A program made the translations under genes and the position numbers. Below, piece by piece: positions 8,440 through 13,879 of a DNA stretch of 14,326 bases (positions are counted from its first letter, which is position 1; every line of letters begins with the position of its first letter). This DNA is from Planctomycetota bacterium (GTDB lineage Bacteria > Planctomycetota > Phycisphaerae > UBA1845 > CAIVHJ01). Under the pieces are notes generated by a model that was given only the letters and a program-made list of their open reading frames with translations, was not told the origin of the DNA and searched no databases. The stretch spans positions 1 to 14,326 of the forward strand of contig JACZTW010000058.1 of assembly GCA_022573485.1 (NCBI GenBank), given 5' to 3'.

Positions 8440-8499
8440 GTCCCACACGGGACGAATCTCGAATGATTACTCACTCACCACAACCGGCCATACCGCCGG
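8440..8499 (-). other. Two small hairpins between atpB and atpE
   Basis: The 101-base gap upstream of atpE holds GTCCC/GGGAC (8440-8444 with 8449-8453, 4-base loop) and CCGGC/GCCGG (8484-8488 with 8495-8499, 6-base loop). The atpE ribosome binding site is outside both. In other bacteria, translation or stability signals here help raise subunit c output; a similar role is an inference. Confidence 0.4.
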
Positions 8500-8518
8500 C
8501 CGAATCACTACCGACAAA

Positions 8519-9373
8519 TCAGTGGGCTCCTTCGGGGGCATGTTCCTGCTCGTCGTGGTGAAACACGATCGATTGACCCAGGAACAGGCACGTCAGGAAC
8601 GTAAAGATAAACGCCTGCAGGAAGGCGACAAACAACTCGAGCATGGTAATGGCCACCGCGCCGAGCAGCGCCGGGATAGCCACTCCCAGCCCGGCAAGTC
8701 CGGGCAACACGGTGGCGAAGCTGATCAGCGTGGCCAGCAGAACGTGGCCGGCCATCATGTTGGCGAACAGACGGATGGTCAAAGCGAAGATCTTGGCAAA
8801 CAGGCCGATGATCTCGACGGGAATCATGAGTGGAGCCATCCACAGCGGACCCGGACTAAAGTGGGCCAGGTAGTGCATGCCGCCCAGCCGAAGGCCATTG
8901 ACCACCATCATGAGCAGCGTGAAGATGGCCAAGGTGGCCGTCACGTAGATGTTGCCCGTCGGCGTGCCGCCGATGTGCGGCGGGTGGGACATGAACAGAC
9001 CCAGCACGGCGTCGATCGGGAGCAAGCCCAGCAAGTTGCAGAACAGAATGAAGAAGAACACCGACCACACGTAAGGCACGAACCGGTCCGCGTAAGGCCC
9101 CAGGTTGGGCTTGGCCACTTCGTTGCGCAGGTAGGAGCAGATCGCTTCAAAGAAGTTGGCCGATCCCCGGGGCACCAGGGCTTCCACTTCGTCACCCTTG
9201 GCCCGGCGGCCGCTTCGGAAGGCAGAAATAATGAGAACCAGCAGCAGCACCGTCGCGGCCACCTGCATCAGGATGTGGTTGTCGATCACGAACAGGCCGT
9301 CCCGCAGCGTGAACAGGGGGTGCGACAGGACGTGCTCCATGGGATCGGTTGCTGCGAGAATGAAGTTCATCAT
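8519..9373 (-). CDS. atpB: F-type ATP synthase subunit a
   Basis: Subunit a forms the two half-channels that carry protons to and from the c-ring. I choose the ATG at 9373 (284 residues) because it shares ATGA with the stop of the atpI-like gene and has GGAGG eight bases upstream; the longer frame to 9463 overlaps that gene by 90 bases. Several hydrophobic spans are visible (about 36-51, 101-120, 141-160, 180-200, 205-235, 240-270). The essential arginine is Arg201 in RLFANMMAGH, and the C-terminal span contains ELFVAFLQAFIFTFLTCLFL. The tail is rich in His and Glu. Confidence 0.94.
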   Translation of the reverse strand: MMNFILAATDPMEHVLSHPLFTLRDGLFVIDNHILMQVAATVLLLVLIISAFRSGRRAKGDEVEALVPRGSANFFEAICSYLRNEVAKPNLGPYADRFVPYVWSVFFFILFCNLLGLLPIDAVLGLFMSHPPHIGGTPTGNIYVTATLAIFTLLMMVVNGLRLGGMHYLAHFSPGPLWMAPLMIPVEIIGLFAKIFALTIRLFANMMAGHVLLATLISFATVLPGLAGLGVAIPALLGAVAITMLELFVAFLQAFIFTFLTCLFLGQSIVFHHDEQEHAPEGAH

Positions 9374-9819
9374 GGTTCCCGCCTCCGCTGCTGTCGGCCG
9401 ATCCAGTGGGCGACCACGGAGGTTTCCATCATCAGTAAGGCAAAGTACCCACCCGCAAGCCACAGCAACAGCGGCCGGCGCGGGAACACATCACTCAGCG
9501 CCGCCGGAACAGCCAGCAACAACAGCACGACCAATCGGACCGCCATGCCCCAAAGCATGTCCTTCGCATCCGGCGGCTCGATGTCACCAAGTCGCCAGCA
9601 GGCTGGCAGCGCACCTGCCACGTTGCTGATCAAACTGATGAGCAACGCCGCGCCCATCGCCGCCAAGCCCGCGGTACCGGCGAAACGATACGTCACGGCG
9701 CCCATGCTGGCCGCCAGAAGAACCGCCACAACCAGGCACAGCAAGCCGATCTTCAAAACGCGCCCGTTCACGGTCGCGGGCAGATCAGTGATCGCCGTCC
9801 ACAGCGTCTTTGGACTCAT
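9370..9819 (-). CDS. atpI: Small membrane protein of the atp operon, AtpI-like
   Basis: A 149-residue protein with about four hydrophobic spans (roughly 23-43, 50-70, 87-107 and 115-137) and a basic C-terminus (RQQRRREP). Its place between an AtpZ-like gene and atpB is the usual site of atpI, whose product helps assemble the c-ring and, with AtpZ, has been linked to Mg/Ca transport in an alkaliphilic Bacillus. Sequence similarity to known AtpI is weak, so the name rests mainly on position and topology. ATG at 9819 is preferred (AGAAG seven bases upstream); ATG at 9837 is the alternative. Either start overlaps the end of the upstream gene. The stop overlaps the atpB start as ATGA. Confidence 0.7.
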   Translation of the reverse strand: MSPKTLWTAITDLPATVNGRVLKIGLLCLVVAVLLAASMGAVTYRFAGTAGLAAMGAALLISLISNVAGALPACWRLGDIEPPDAKDMLWGMAVRLVVLLLLAVPAALSDVFPRRPLLLWLAGGYFALLMMETSVVAHWIGRQQRRREP

Positions 9820-10051
9820 CGATACGCTTCTGTTCATCTTTGATCGTCTTGAGAGCCTGCTTGAGCAGGTTGTACATGCCGCCGACGATGCCGATCAGAG
9901 CGCCGGTCATCAGCCCGTAGCGAGTTTCAAATTTCCGGTCGATATACCAGCCGATCGCGCAGCCACCGATGACGGCACCGGCCAGCTCCAGGCCCATGCC
10001 GGCCAGGCGAAACTTGCTCGGTGCATTGCGATCGGGCTTCTTGCCAGCCAC
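9785..10051 (-). CDS. atpZ: AtpZ/AtpI-type small membrane protein, first gene of the atp operon
   Basis: An 88-residue protein with two spans forming a hairpin: GMGLELAGAVIGGCAIGWYI, then the basic loop DRKFETRYG, then LMTGALIGIVGGMYNLLKQA. A charged tail follows. The pattern GLELAGA...G...GWYIDRKF...G...G...GIVGG is typical of the AtpZ/AtpQ-like family (PF09527 type), which works in synthase assembly or divalent cation supply. I choose GTG at 10051, because it gives the family length and lies downstream of the predicted promoter; AAGGA is 11 bases upstream. In-frame TTG codons at 10159 and 10303 would give a long, low-complexity N-terminus, and the first would lie upstream of the predicted transcript start. 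The exact start is uncertain. Confidence 0.75.
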   Translation of the reverse strand: MAGKKPDRNAPSKFRLAGMGLELAGAVIGGCAIGWYIDRKFETRYGLMTGALIGIVGGMYNLLKQALKTIKDEQKRIDESKDAVDGDH

Positions 10052-10112
10052 CGGCGGGAGATTCCTTCTCGGTGATACCCGAGGTCTGGCGGGCTCACCT
10101 TGTTGTTCCCAG

Positions 10113-10137
10113 GCGCCGCGGAACTGGTTCGCGGCGC
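10113..10137 (-). other. Strong hairpin at the 5' end of the atp mRNA leader
   Basis: GCGCCGCG (10113-10120) and CGCGGCGC (10130-10137) form a perfect 8-bp GC stem around a 9-base loop. It starts about six bases after the predicted transcription start of the operon, so it would sit at the very 5' end of the message. No T run follows, so it is not a terminator. Confidence 0.7.
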
Positions 10138-10149
10138 TGAAGGCCCGGT

Positions 10150-10179
10150 AGTCTAGCAATCGCCGCGCTCCGTCGTCAA
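10150..10179 (-). promoter_or_regulatory. Predicted promoter of the atp operon
   Basis: On the minus strand TTGACG (10179-10174), 18 bases and TAGACT (10155-10150) resemble a sigma-70 promoter. The predicted start is near 10143 and the leader is about 90 bases to the GTG of the first gene. It faces away from the asd promoter in the same intergenic region. Confidence 0.45.
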
Positions 10180-10234
10180 GGTGTTCGCGGCTAAAGAATT
10201 GTGGCGATGCTGACCGGGTTCGCCGAGCTGTTGA

Positions 10235-10263
10235 TTGACCCTGGCCGGAGGTGTCACTAAGGT
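10235..10263 (+). promoter_or_regulatory. Predicted promoter of asd
   Basis: TTGACC (10235-10240), exactly 17 bases, then TAAGGT (10258-10263). The predicted start is near 10270, giving a leader of about 34 bases. The leader contains a strong ribosome binding site (GAGGGGG) before the ATG at 10304. Confidence 0.45.
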
Positions 10264-10303
10264 GTATCCTGCGGGCGAACGTCGGTTTCGAGGGGGCCTT
10301 CAA

Positions 10304-11302
10304 ATGCAGATTGCAGTAGTCGGCGCGACGGGCGCCGTCGGTCAGGAAATGTGCTCGATTCTCGCCCAGCGGCGGGTGCCCGCTGACTGCCTGCGCCTGC
10401 TGGCATCCGCCCGATCGGCTGGCACGCGCGTGCCGTATGCGGGAACCGATCTGACCGTCCGCGAACTCACCAAAGATGCCTTGGCGGGGGTCGATTTCGC
10501 CCTGTTCTCAGCCGGCGCGGAGACGACCCGAGCATTCGCCAAACCCGCTGCCGCCAATGGGACGGTCGTCATTGACAATTCGTCGGCTTTTCGCATGGAC
10601 TCCGACGTGCCTCTGGTGATCCCCGAAGTCAACCCGCAGGACGCCCACCAGCACCACGGCCTGATCGCCAATCCTAACTGCTCGACCATCATCATGGCCG
10701 TCGCCGTCTGGCCGATGCACCGCGTCAACCCCGTGCGGCGAATCATCGTCAGCACCTACCAAGCCGTCAGCGGTGCCGGCGCAGCCGCCATGCAGGAACT
10801 CCGCGACCAGACCCGACGAGTGCTCGACGGCCAACCCGTCGAACCCAAAGTATTGCCGCATCAGTCGGCGTTCAACGTCTTCTCTCACGATTCGCCGATC
10901 GACGAATCCGGCTACAACACCGAAGAGCGAAAGATGGTCAACGAAACGCACAAGATGTTCCACGATAACACCATCCGCATCACCGCCACCTGCGTGCGCG
11001 TGCCCGTACTGCGGGCACACAGCGAGAGCATCAACCTGACCTTCGACCAACCGATCCGCGCGCAGAAAGTCCGCGACATTCTCGAAGCCGCACCGGGCGT
11101 GCGTGTGGTGGATGATCGAGCCGGAAACTGCTTCCCCATGTCCATCGACGCCGCCGGACAGGACGAAGTCCTCGTCGGCCGCATTCGGCAGGATCGCAGC
11201 GACCCCAGCGGTTGCAGCATCGCCCTGTTTGTCTGCGGCGACCAACTCCGCAAAGGCGCCGCCCTCAACGCCATCCAGATTCTGAACCTGCTCACGAGTT
11301 GA
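10304..11302 (+). CDS. asd: Aspartate-semialdehyde dehydrogenase
   Basis: Reduces aspartyl-4-phosphate to aspartate semialdehyde with NADPH, the branch point to lysine/diaminopimelate, threonine and methionine. It has 332 residues, normal for the family. The nucleotide-binding motif GATGAVGQE is at 7-15. The catalytic cysteine is Cys126 in ANPNCST. YQAVSGAGAAAMQEL is at 152-166, and the general-base histidine is His239 in RVPVLRAHSE. The frame extends upstream to 10235, but that stretch overlaps the predicted promoter; the ATG at 10304 has AGGGGG seven bases upstream and starts directly at the Rossmann strand. The gene diverges from the atp operon. No clear terminator follows. A lysC or dap gene is not nearby, so asd appears to stand alone. 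Confidence 0.96.
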   Translation: MQIAVVGATGAVGQEMCSILAQRRVPADCLRLLASARSAGTRVPYAGTDLTVRELTKDALAGVDFALFSAGAETTRAFAKPAAANGTVVIDNSSAFRMDSDVPLVIPEVNPQDAHQHHGLIANPNCSTIIMAVAVWPMHRVNPVRRIIVSTYQAVSGAGAAAMQELRDQTRRVLDGQPVEPKVLPHQSAFNVFSHDSPIDESGYNTEERKMVNETHKMFHDNTIRITATCVRVPVLRAHSESINLTFDQPIRAQKVRDILEAAPGVRVVDDRAGNCFPMSIDAAGQDEVLVGRIRQDRSDPSGCSIALFVCGDQLRKGAALNAIQILNLLTS

Positions 11303-11596
11303 CACTCCATCCCGCAGTGCGTACCGATTCGGACGGTCCGTTCTCACGCTCTCATCCATCAGAAGACACATTGCCAATCTCGCATCCCGCCCCGCTGATG
11401 GGCGTTTCGGCCTTTCTCGGACGTGGTTGTAACTGCATGGGGGAAACGGACTAAAGGCGCGATTTGCACGTCTGCGAAGTGAAGTCGAACCCGCGACGAG
11501 TCGATGCTGGCACTGGAAACAGTACCGCATTTGAACGAACCCCGCTGCCCGCGCCCATGTCGCGCGAGGCAGGGCGGACGGATCGAGGCCATATTC
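11303..11596 (+). other. Gap between asd and the HD-GYP gene
   Basis: About 290 bases with no credible gene, terminator or known riboswitch. An 11-bp dyad CGGACGGTCCG lies at 11330-11340. The last 93 bases are an in-frame upstream extension of the next gene, but they read as non-coding (Pro, Arg and Cys-rich, no good ribosome binding site). Confidence 0.5.
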
Positions 11597-12268
11597 GTGA
11601 AGTACAAAACACACCCAACGCTGTCGCCGGCTCCGCGTGACGATGAAGTCATGAGTTTGGGGCGCGTGGCGGACCAGACGCTGAGCCTCATGGATCGGCT
11701 CGGCCGTTACCACCGTCCGACCTACGAGCACTCTTTTCGCGTCGGCTGTCTGGCGCAGCGTGTCGCAGGCCATCTCGGAATGTCCGCCGGGGCCGTCCGC
11801 ACCATCACACGGGCGGCGTTGCTTCACGATGTCGGCAAGGTCGCCGTGCCCACCGCCATCCTGGACAAGCCCGCCGAACTGACTCAGCAGGAATGGGCTT
11901 ACCTCGATCTGCACTGCTCCATCGGCGCCGACATTCTCCAGCAGACCAAGCTGCTCGAGAACGAATCCTATCTCGTGCAATACCACCATCGCTGGTATGC
12001 CGCCAACAACAGCCTGGTCGCCAAAGGCAACGAGCAGCGCCGCACTGGAATCGACATCATCGCCGTCTGTGACGCCTACGACGCCATGACCTCGGATCGA
12101 CCTTACAGCCCCGGCCGATCGCGCGTGCAGGCGCTCACCCACCTCCAAGACGACGCCGGCACCCAGTTTAACCCCCGCGTGATCGACGCGCTTCGCGAGA
12201 TCCTCGACGCGCCGTCCGACAGCCGGCCGGAGCACCAATCGCACGAAGGCGCCGTGACAGCCAATTAG
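11597..12268 (+). CDS. HD-GYP-like phosphohydrolase domain protein with degenerate GYP motif
   Basis: HD-GYP proteins usually hydrolyse cyclic di-GMP. Here the single domain fills the protein (223 residues from GTG at 11597). Metal-ligand motifs are present: His45 in YEHSFRV, His77-Asp78 in LLHDVGKVAVP, His106 in LHCSIGADIL, His130-His131, and Asp159 in CDAYDAMTSDRPYS. The part that normally reads HHE-x-WDG-x-GYP is changed to HHRWYAANNS, so the GYP signature is lost. There is no receiver or sensor domain. The GTG start is preferred because GAGG lies eight bases upstream; ATG at 11504 is the alternative. It could be an HD-GYP enzyme with altered specificity, an inactive binding protein, or a plain HD phosphohydrolase. 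The stop overlaps that of the convergent next gene. Confidence 0.85.
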   Translation: MKYKTHPTLSPAPRDDEVMSLGRVADQTLSLMDRLGRYHRPTYEHSFRVGCLAQRVAGHLGMSAGAVRTITRAALLHDVGKVAVPTAILDKPAELTQQEWAYLDLHCSIGADILQQTKLLENESYLVQYHHRWYAANNSLVAKGNEQRRTGIDIIAVCDAYDAMTSDRPYSPGRSRVQALTHLQDDAGTQFNPRVIDALREILDAPSDSRPEHQSHEGAVTAN

Positions 12269-13050
12269 CGGGCTTCCCCTCGAGTCCTGCGTCGCCTGTC
12301 GATCCACAACCACGGCGCGTAACACAGCGCGATACACGCGGCCACCAGCAAGTTCAGGCTCAGCAGAAAGGGCCACGGCCAGTCCCCGAGGTAGTCCAGC
12401 ACGCTGGGCGTCTCCGCCGGACCGCAAAGGTACATGTAGTTCGCCCCGACCAGCCAATCACACGCCAGCACCGGCACAGCCACCACGTTGGTCAGCAGCC
12501 ACACCCGGACGGCCGACCCACGCCGAGGCCGAAGCCGCAGGCCGAAGATCAAGACCAGCACCGCAACGACGATGCTGCCGTGAGCCGTGAAGTAAGTGAA
12601 GAACAGCGGCCCGGGAAAGCCCTGATCGACGCTCGGCGTGAGCAGCGCCTGCGTCGCGCCCGCCAAACCCCAATAGTAGACCACGTCGAACGCCGCGCGT
12701 CCCCCGGACTGCGTGGCAGCGGGTTGGGTGGCATGGGCAAGTACTTTCGCCCGTGTTGCGAGCACCAGCGCCGCGATGGCTGCGAACACCGACAGATCGC
12801 ACAAGTGCAGCGGCAGCGATTCCGCCAGCGACCAGCGGCCCGTCCCCGCCCTGTAACATTGCTCGAAGATCATATTCACCAGCAACACGGCCGCCAGCGT
12901 CCGGCAGACGCGGCGCACTACTCTGCTCCCCGCCGCGCGGTGCCGCGCGCCAACCACGCCCGCCGCGACCACAGCAGCAGCCGCGATGACCGCCAGCGCC
13001 GTCACATGAGCCGGCCCGTAAGCCACGAGCGTTTCTGGTGCGTCCGACAA
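12265..13050 (-). CDS. TIGR02206 / TMEM164-like integral membrane protein (YwaF family)
   Basis: A 261-residue protein with about six or seven hydrophobic spans. The family motifs are ESLPLHLCD at 77-85, YYWGLAGATQALLTP at 125-139, GFPGPLFFTYFTAHGS at 144-159, and NYMYL...PSVLDYLGDWPWPF at 204-228. These match the bacterial TIGR02206/YwaF group related to human TMEM164. TMEM164 has been reported as a phospholipid acyltransferase using a cysteine and a histidine; Cys84 and His157 here sit in the corresponding motifs, so a lipid acyl-transfer role is possible but inferred. The start is TTG at 13050 with GAGG eight bases upstream, just after a predicted promoter. The last four bases overlap the stop of the HD-GYP gene on the other strand. 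Confidence 0.82.
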   Translation of the reverse strand: MSDAPETLVAYGPAHVTALAVIAAAAVVAAGVVGARHRAAGSRVVRRVCRTLAAVLLVNMIFEQCYRAGTGRWSLAESLPLHLCDLSVFAAIAALVLATRAKVLAHATQPAATQSGGRAAFDVVYYWGLAGATQALLTPSVDQGFPGPLFFTYFTAHGSIVVAVLVLIFGLRLRPRRGSAVRVWLLTNVVAVPVLACDWLVGANYMYLCGPAETPSVLDYLGDWPWPFLLSLNLLVAACIALCYAPWLWIDRRRRTRGEAR

Positions 13051-13079
13051 GAGTTCACCCTCGATTGACAGCGCCGCCG

Positions 13080-13106
13080 ATCATATCCGATACACGCCTG
13101 CGCCAA
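13080..13106 (-). promoter_or_regulatory. Predicted promoter of the TMEM164-like gene
   Basis: On the minus strand TATGAT (13085-13080) is a good -10 box. TTGGCG (13106-13101) lies 15 bases upstream, shorter than ideal. The predicted start near 13073 gives a leader of about 23 bases with a ribosome binding site before the TTG start. Confidence 0.4.
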
Positions 13107-13317
13107 GCCCCTCTTCGCCCGACCTGCCGCCACTCGCAACGTGTTGCGGGGCCTGTGTTTGGCCAGGCCGTGGGTTCGTTTGGCGCTGGACGTCGATGTC
13201 CCGTCTCTCGCACACCAAGCTGCGCTCGCCCATACGCCAGACGCGGCACAAGCCCACGTTTCACCTTCGCCGCCTTGATCTTGCGACGAAATGGCTTTGT
13301 TCGGCCAATGAGCTTTA

Positions 13318-13408
13318 TGGTAACTGGTGACTCGTGACTCGTGATCCGTCCCCCATTCCGCAATCCGAAATCCGCACTCCCTCTTCCCTGTTCCCTGTTC
13401 CCTTCTTC
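13318..13408 (+). repeat. Mosaic heptanucleotide array
   Basis: Thirteen consecutive 7-bp steps in one register: TGGTAAC, TGGTGAC, TCGTGAC, TCGTGAT, CCGTCCC, CCATTCC, GCAATCC, GAAATCC, GCACTCC, CTCTTCC, CTGTTCC, CTGTTCC, CTTCTTC. Neighbouring units differ by one to three bases, so the motif drifts gradually from GGTGACT-like to TTCCCTG-like while the period stays at seven. The first units resemble the heptamers at 1761-1798. Confidence 0.8.
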
Positions 13409-13497
13409 CGAAGCGCGTACCACGGGCGCCCGGTGCTCTGTCCATCTTCATTACTTGACAGGTGATCTATCACGATTCGGGCCGGAGGCGATCAGTG

Positions 13498-13639
13498 CTA
13501 TGGCGTCGGCTCCGGGGCTTTGTCGTCCGCCGGCAGCTTGGCCCGCCACTCGGCGGCTTGGGCGTCGTAGCCCTGGCCCGGCTCGGCAGCTTCCCAACTC
13601 GTTCAGTGAGGCATCTGCGCGCAGCCTCTCGCTCAGCCG
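13498..13639 (-). pseudogene. Broken coding tail downstream of the zinc-finger gene
   Basis: Reading leftward from 13602, a 34-codon frame ends at TAG (13500-13498). It contains QGYDAQAAEWRAKLPADDK and nearly every codon ends in G or C, as in the solid genes of this window. It has no start and is preceded by TGA (13605-13603). Just upstream, in another frame beginning right after the zinc-finger stop (13639 to about 13592), the sequence RLSERLRADASLNEL also reads as coding-like. Together they look like the C-terminal remnant of one gene with a frameshift near 13592-13596. I do not recognise the family. It may belong to the same gene as the coding sequence at 14134-14326. Confidence 0.4.
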
Positions 13640-13879
13640 CTAATACGCTTCCACGGGAACTTCGATGGTCCGGGCAGGAGGCTTGGGCTTCGCCAGGATG
13701 GATTCAACTCGTTTGAGGACCGGCGCAGCGTAGTAACGAGCACCGCAACGGTCACACAGGCCGACGGGAACATTCTCCAAAACCACGATCCCACGATGGT
13801 GGCTGATCGGTTCCCGCTCCACGATGCGTTCCCGCACTACGCCCTCGCAATACTCACAGGCAAAATCGTACAGGCTCAT
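13640..13879 (-). CDS. YgiT-type zinc finger protein (MqsA-like antitoxin)
   Basis: A 79-residue protein with two CxxC pairs, Cys8/Cys11 (FACEYC) and Cys42/Cys45 (GLCDRCGARYY), that would bind one zinc ion. The intervening segment IVVLENVPVG and the following YYAAPVLKRVESIL match the YgiT/MqsA N-terminal zinc-binding domain. The DNA-binding helix-turn-helix domain of full MqsA is absent, as in many short YgiT-type proteins. The ATG at 13879 overlaps the stop of the DUF4258 gene by four bases (ATGA), so the two are translationally coupled. DUF4258 plus YgiT zinc-finger pairs are widespread and are usually read as toxin then antitoxin. The role here is inferred from this arrangement. Confidence 0.85.
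   Translation of the reverse strand: MSLYDFACEYCEGVVRERIVEREPISHHRGIVVLENVPVGLCDRCGARYYAAPVLKRVESILAKPKPPARTIEVPVEAY

Larger units (their letters stand above)
13051..13639. other. Gene-poor stretch with dyads, heptamer array and a coding remnant
   Basis: Nearly 590 bases without an intact gene. At 13135-13148 a perfect dyad CGCAAC-GT-GTTGCG is present, and several short inverted repeats follow to about 13190. Open frames across 13055-13451 give Arg-, Gly- and Ser-rich products that run through the heptamer array, so I do not call them genes. The heptamer array (13318-13408) and the broken coding tail (13498-13639) are listed separately. Confidence 0.6.

Noticed and set aside
8522..10075. Long plus-strand open frame of 517 codons opposite atpB, atpI and atpZ
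   Set aside because: Antisense shadow. The product is Gln/His/Arg-rich low-complexity sequence, and the minus-strand genes are clearly identified.
11299..11327. TTGACA at the end of asd as a promoter for the HD-GYP gene
   Set aside because: The -35 box is perfect, but the hexamer at 17-bp spacing is TACCGA, a poor -10 box, and the leader would exceed 260 bases.
11400..11500. Cyclic di-GMP riboswitch upstream of the HD-GYP gene
   Set aside because: The stretch with GGGGGAAACGG drew attention, but the paired stems and conserved core of GEMM riboswitches are not present.
10508..12457. Minus-strand open frame of 649 codons across asd and the HD-GYP gene
   Set aside because: It lies opposite two recognised genes and runs through the intergenic gap. 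No domain or ribosome binding site supports it.
13135..13190. Integron attC site or CRISPR repeat
   Set aside because: The GTTRRRY and RYYYAAC core pairs do not match, and no spacer-separated identical repeats exist anywhere in the window.
13002..13451. Minus-strand frames of 122-149 codons through the heptamer array
   Set aside because: Their N-terminal halves are translations of the heptamer repeat and the rest is Arg/Ser-rich. Such frames are commonly annotated as hypothetical proteins, but there is no start signal or domain.
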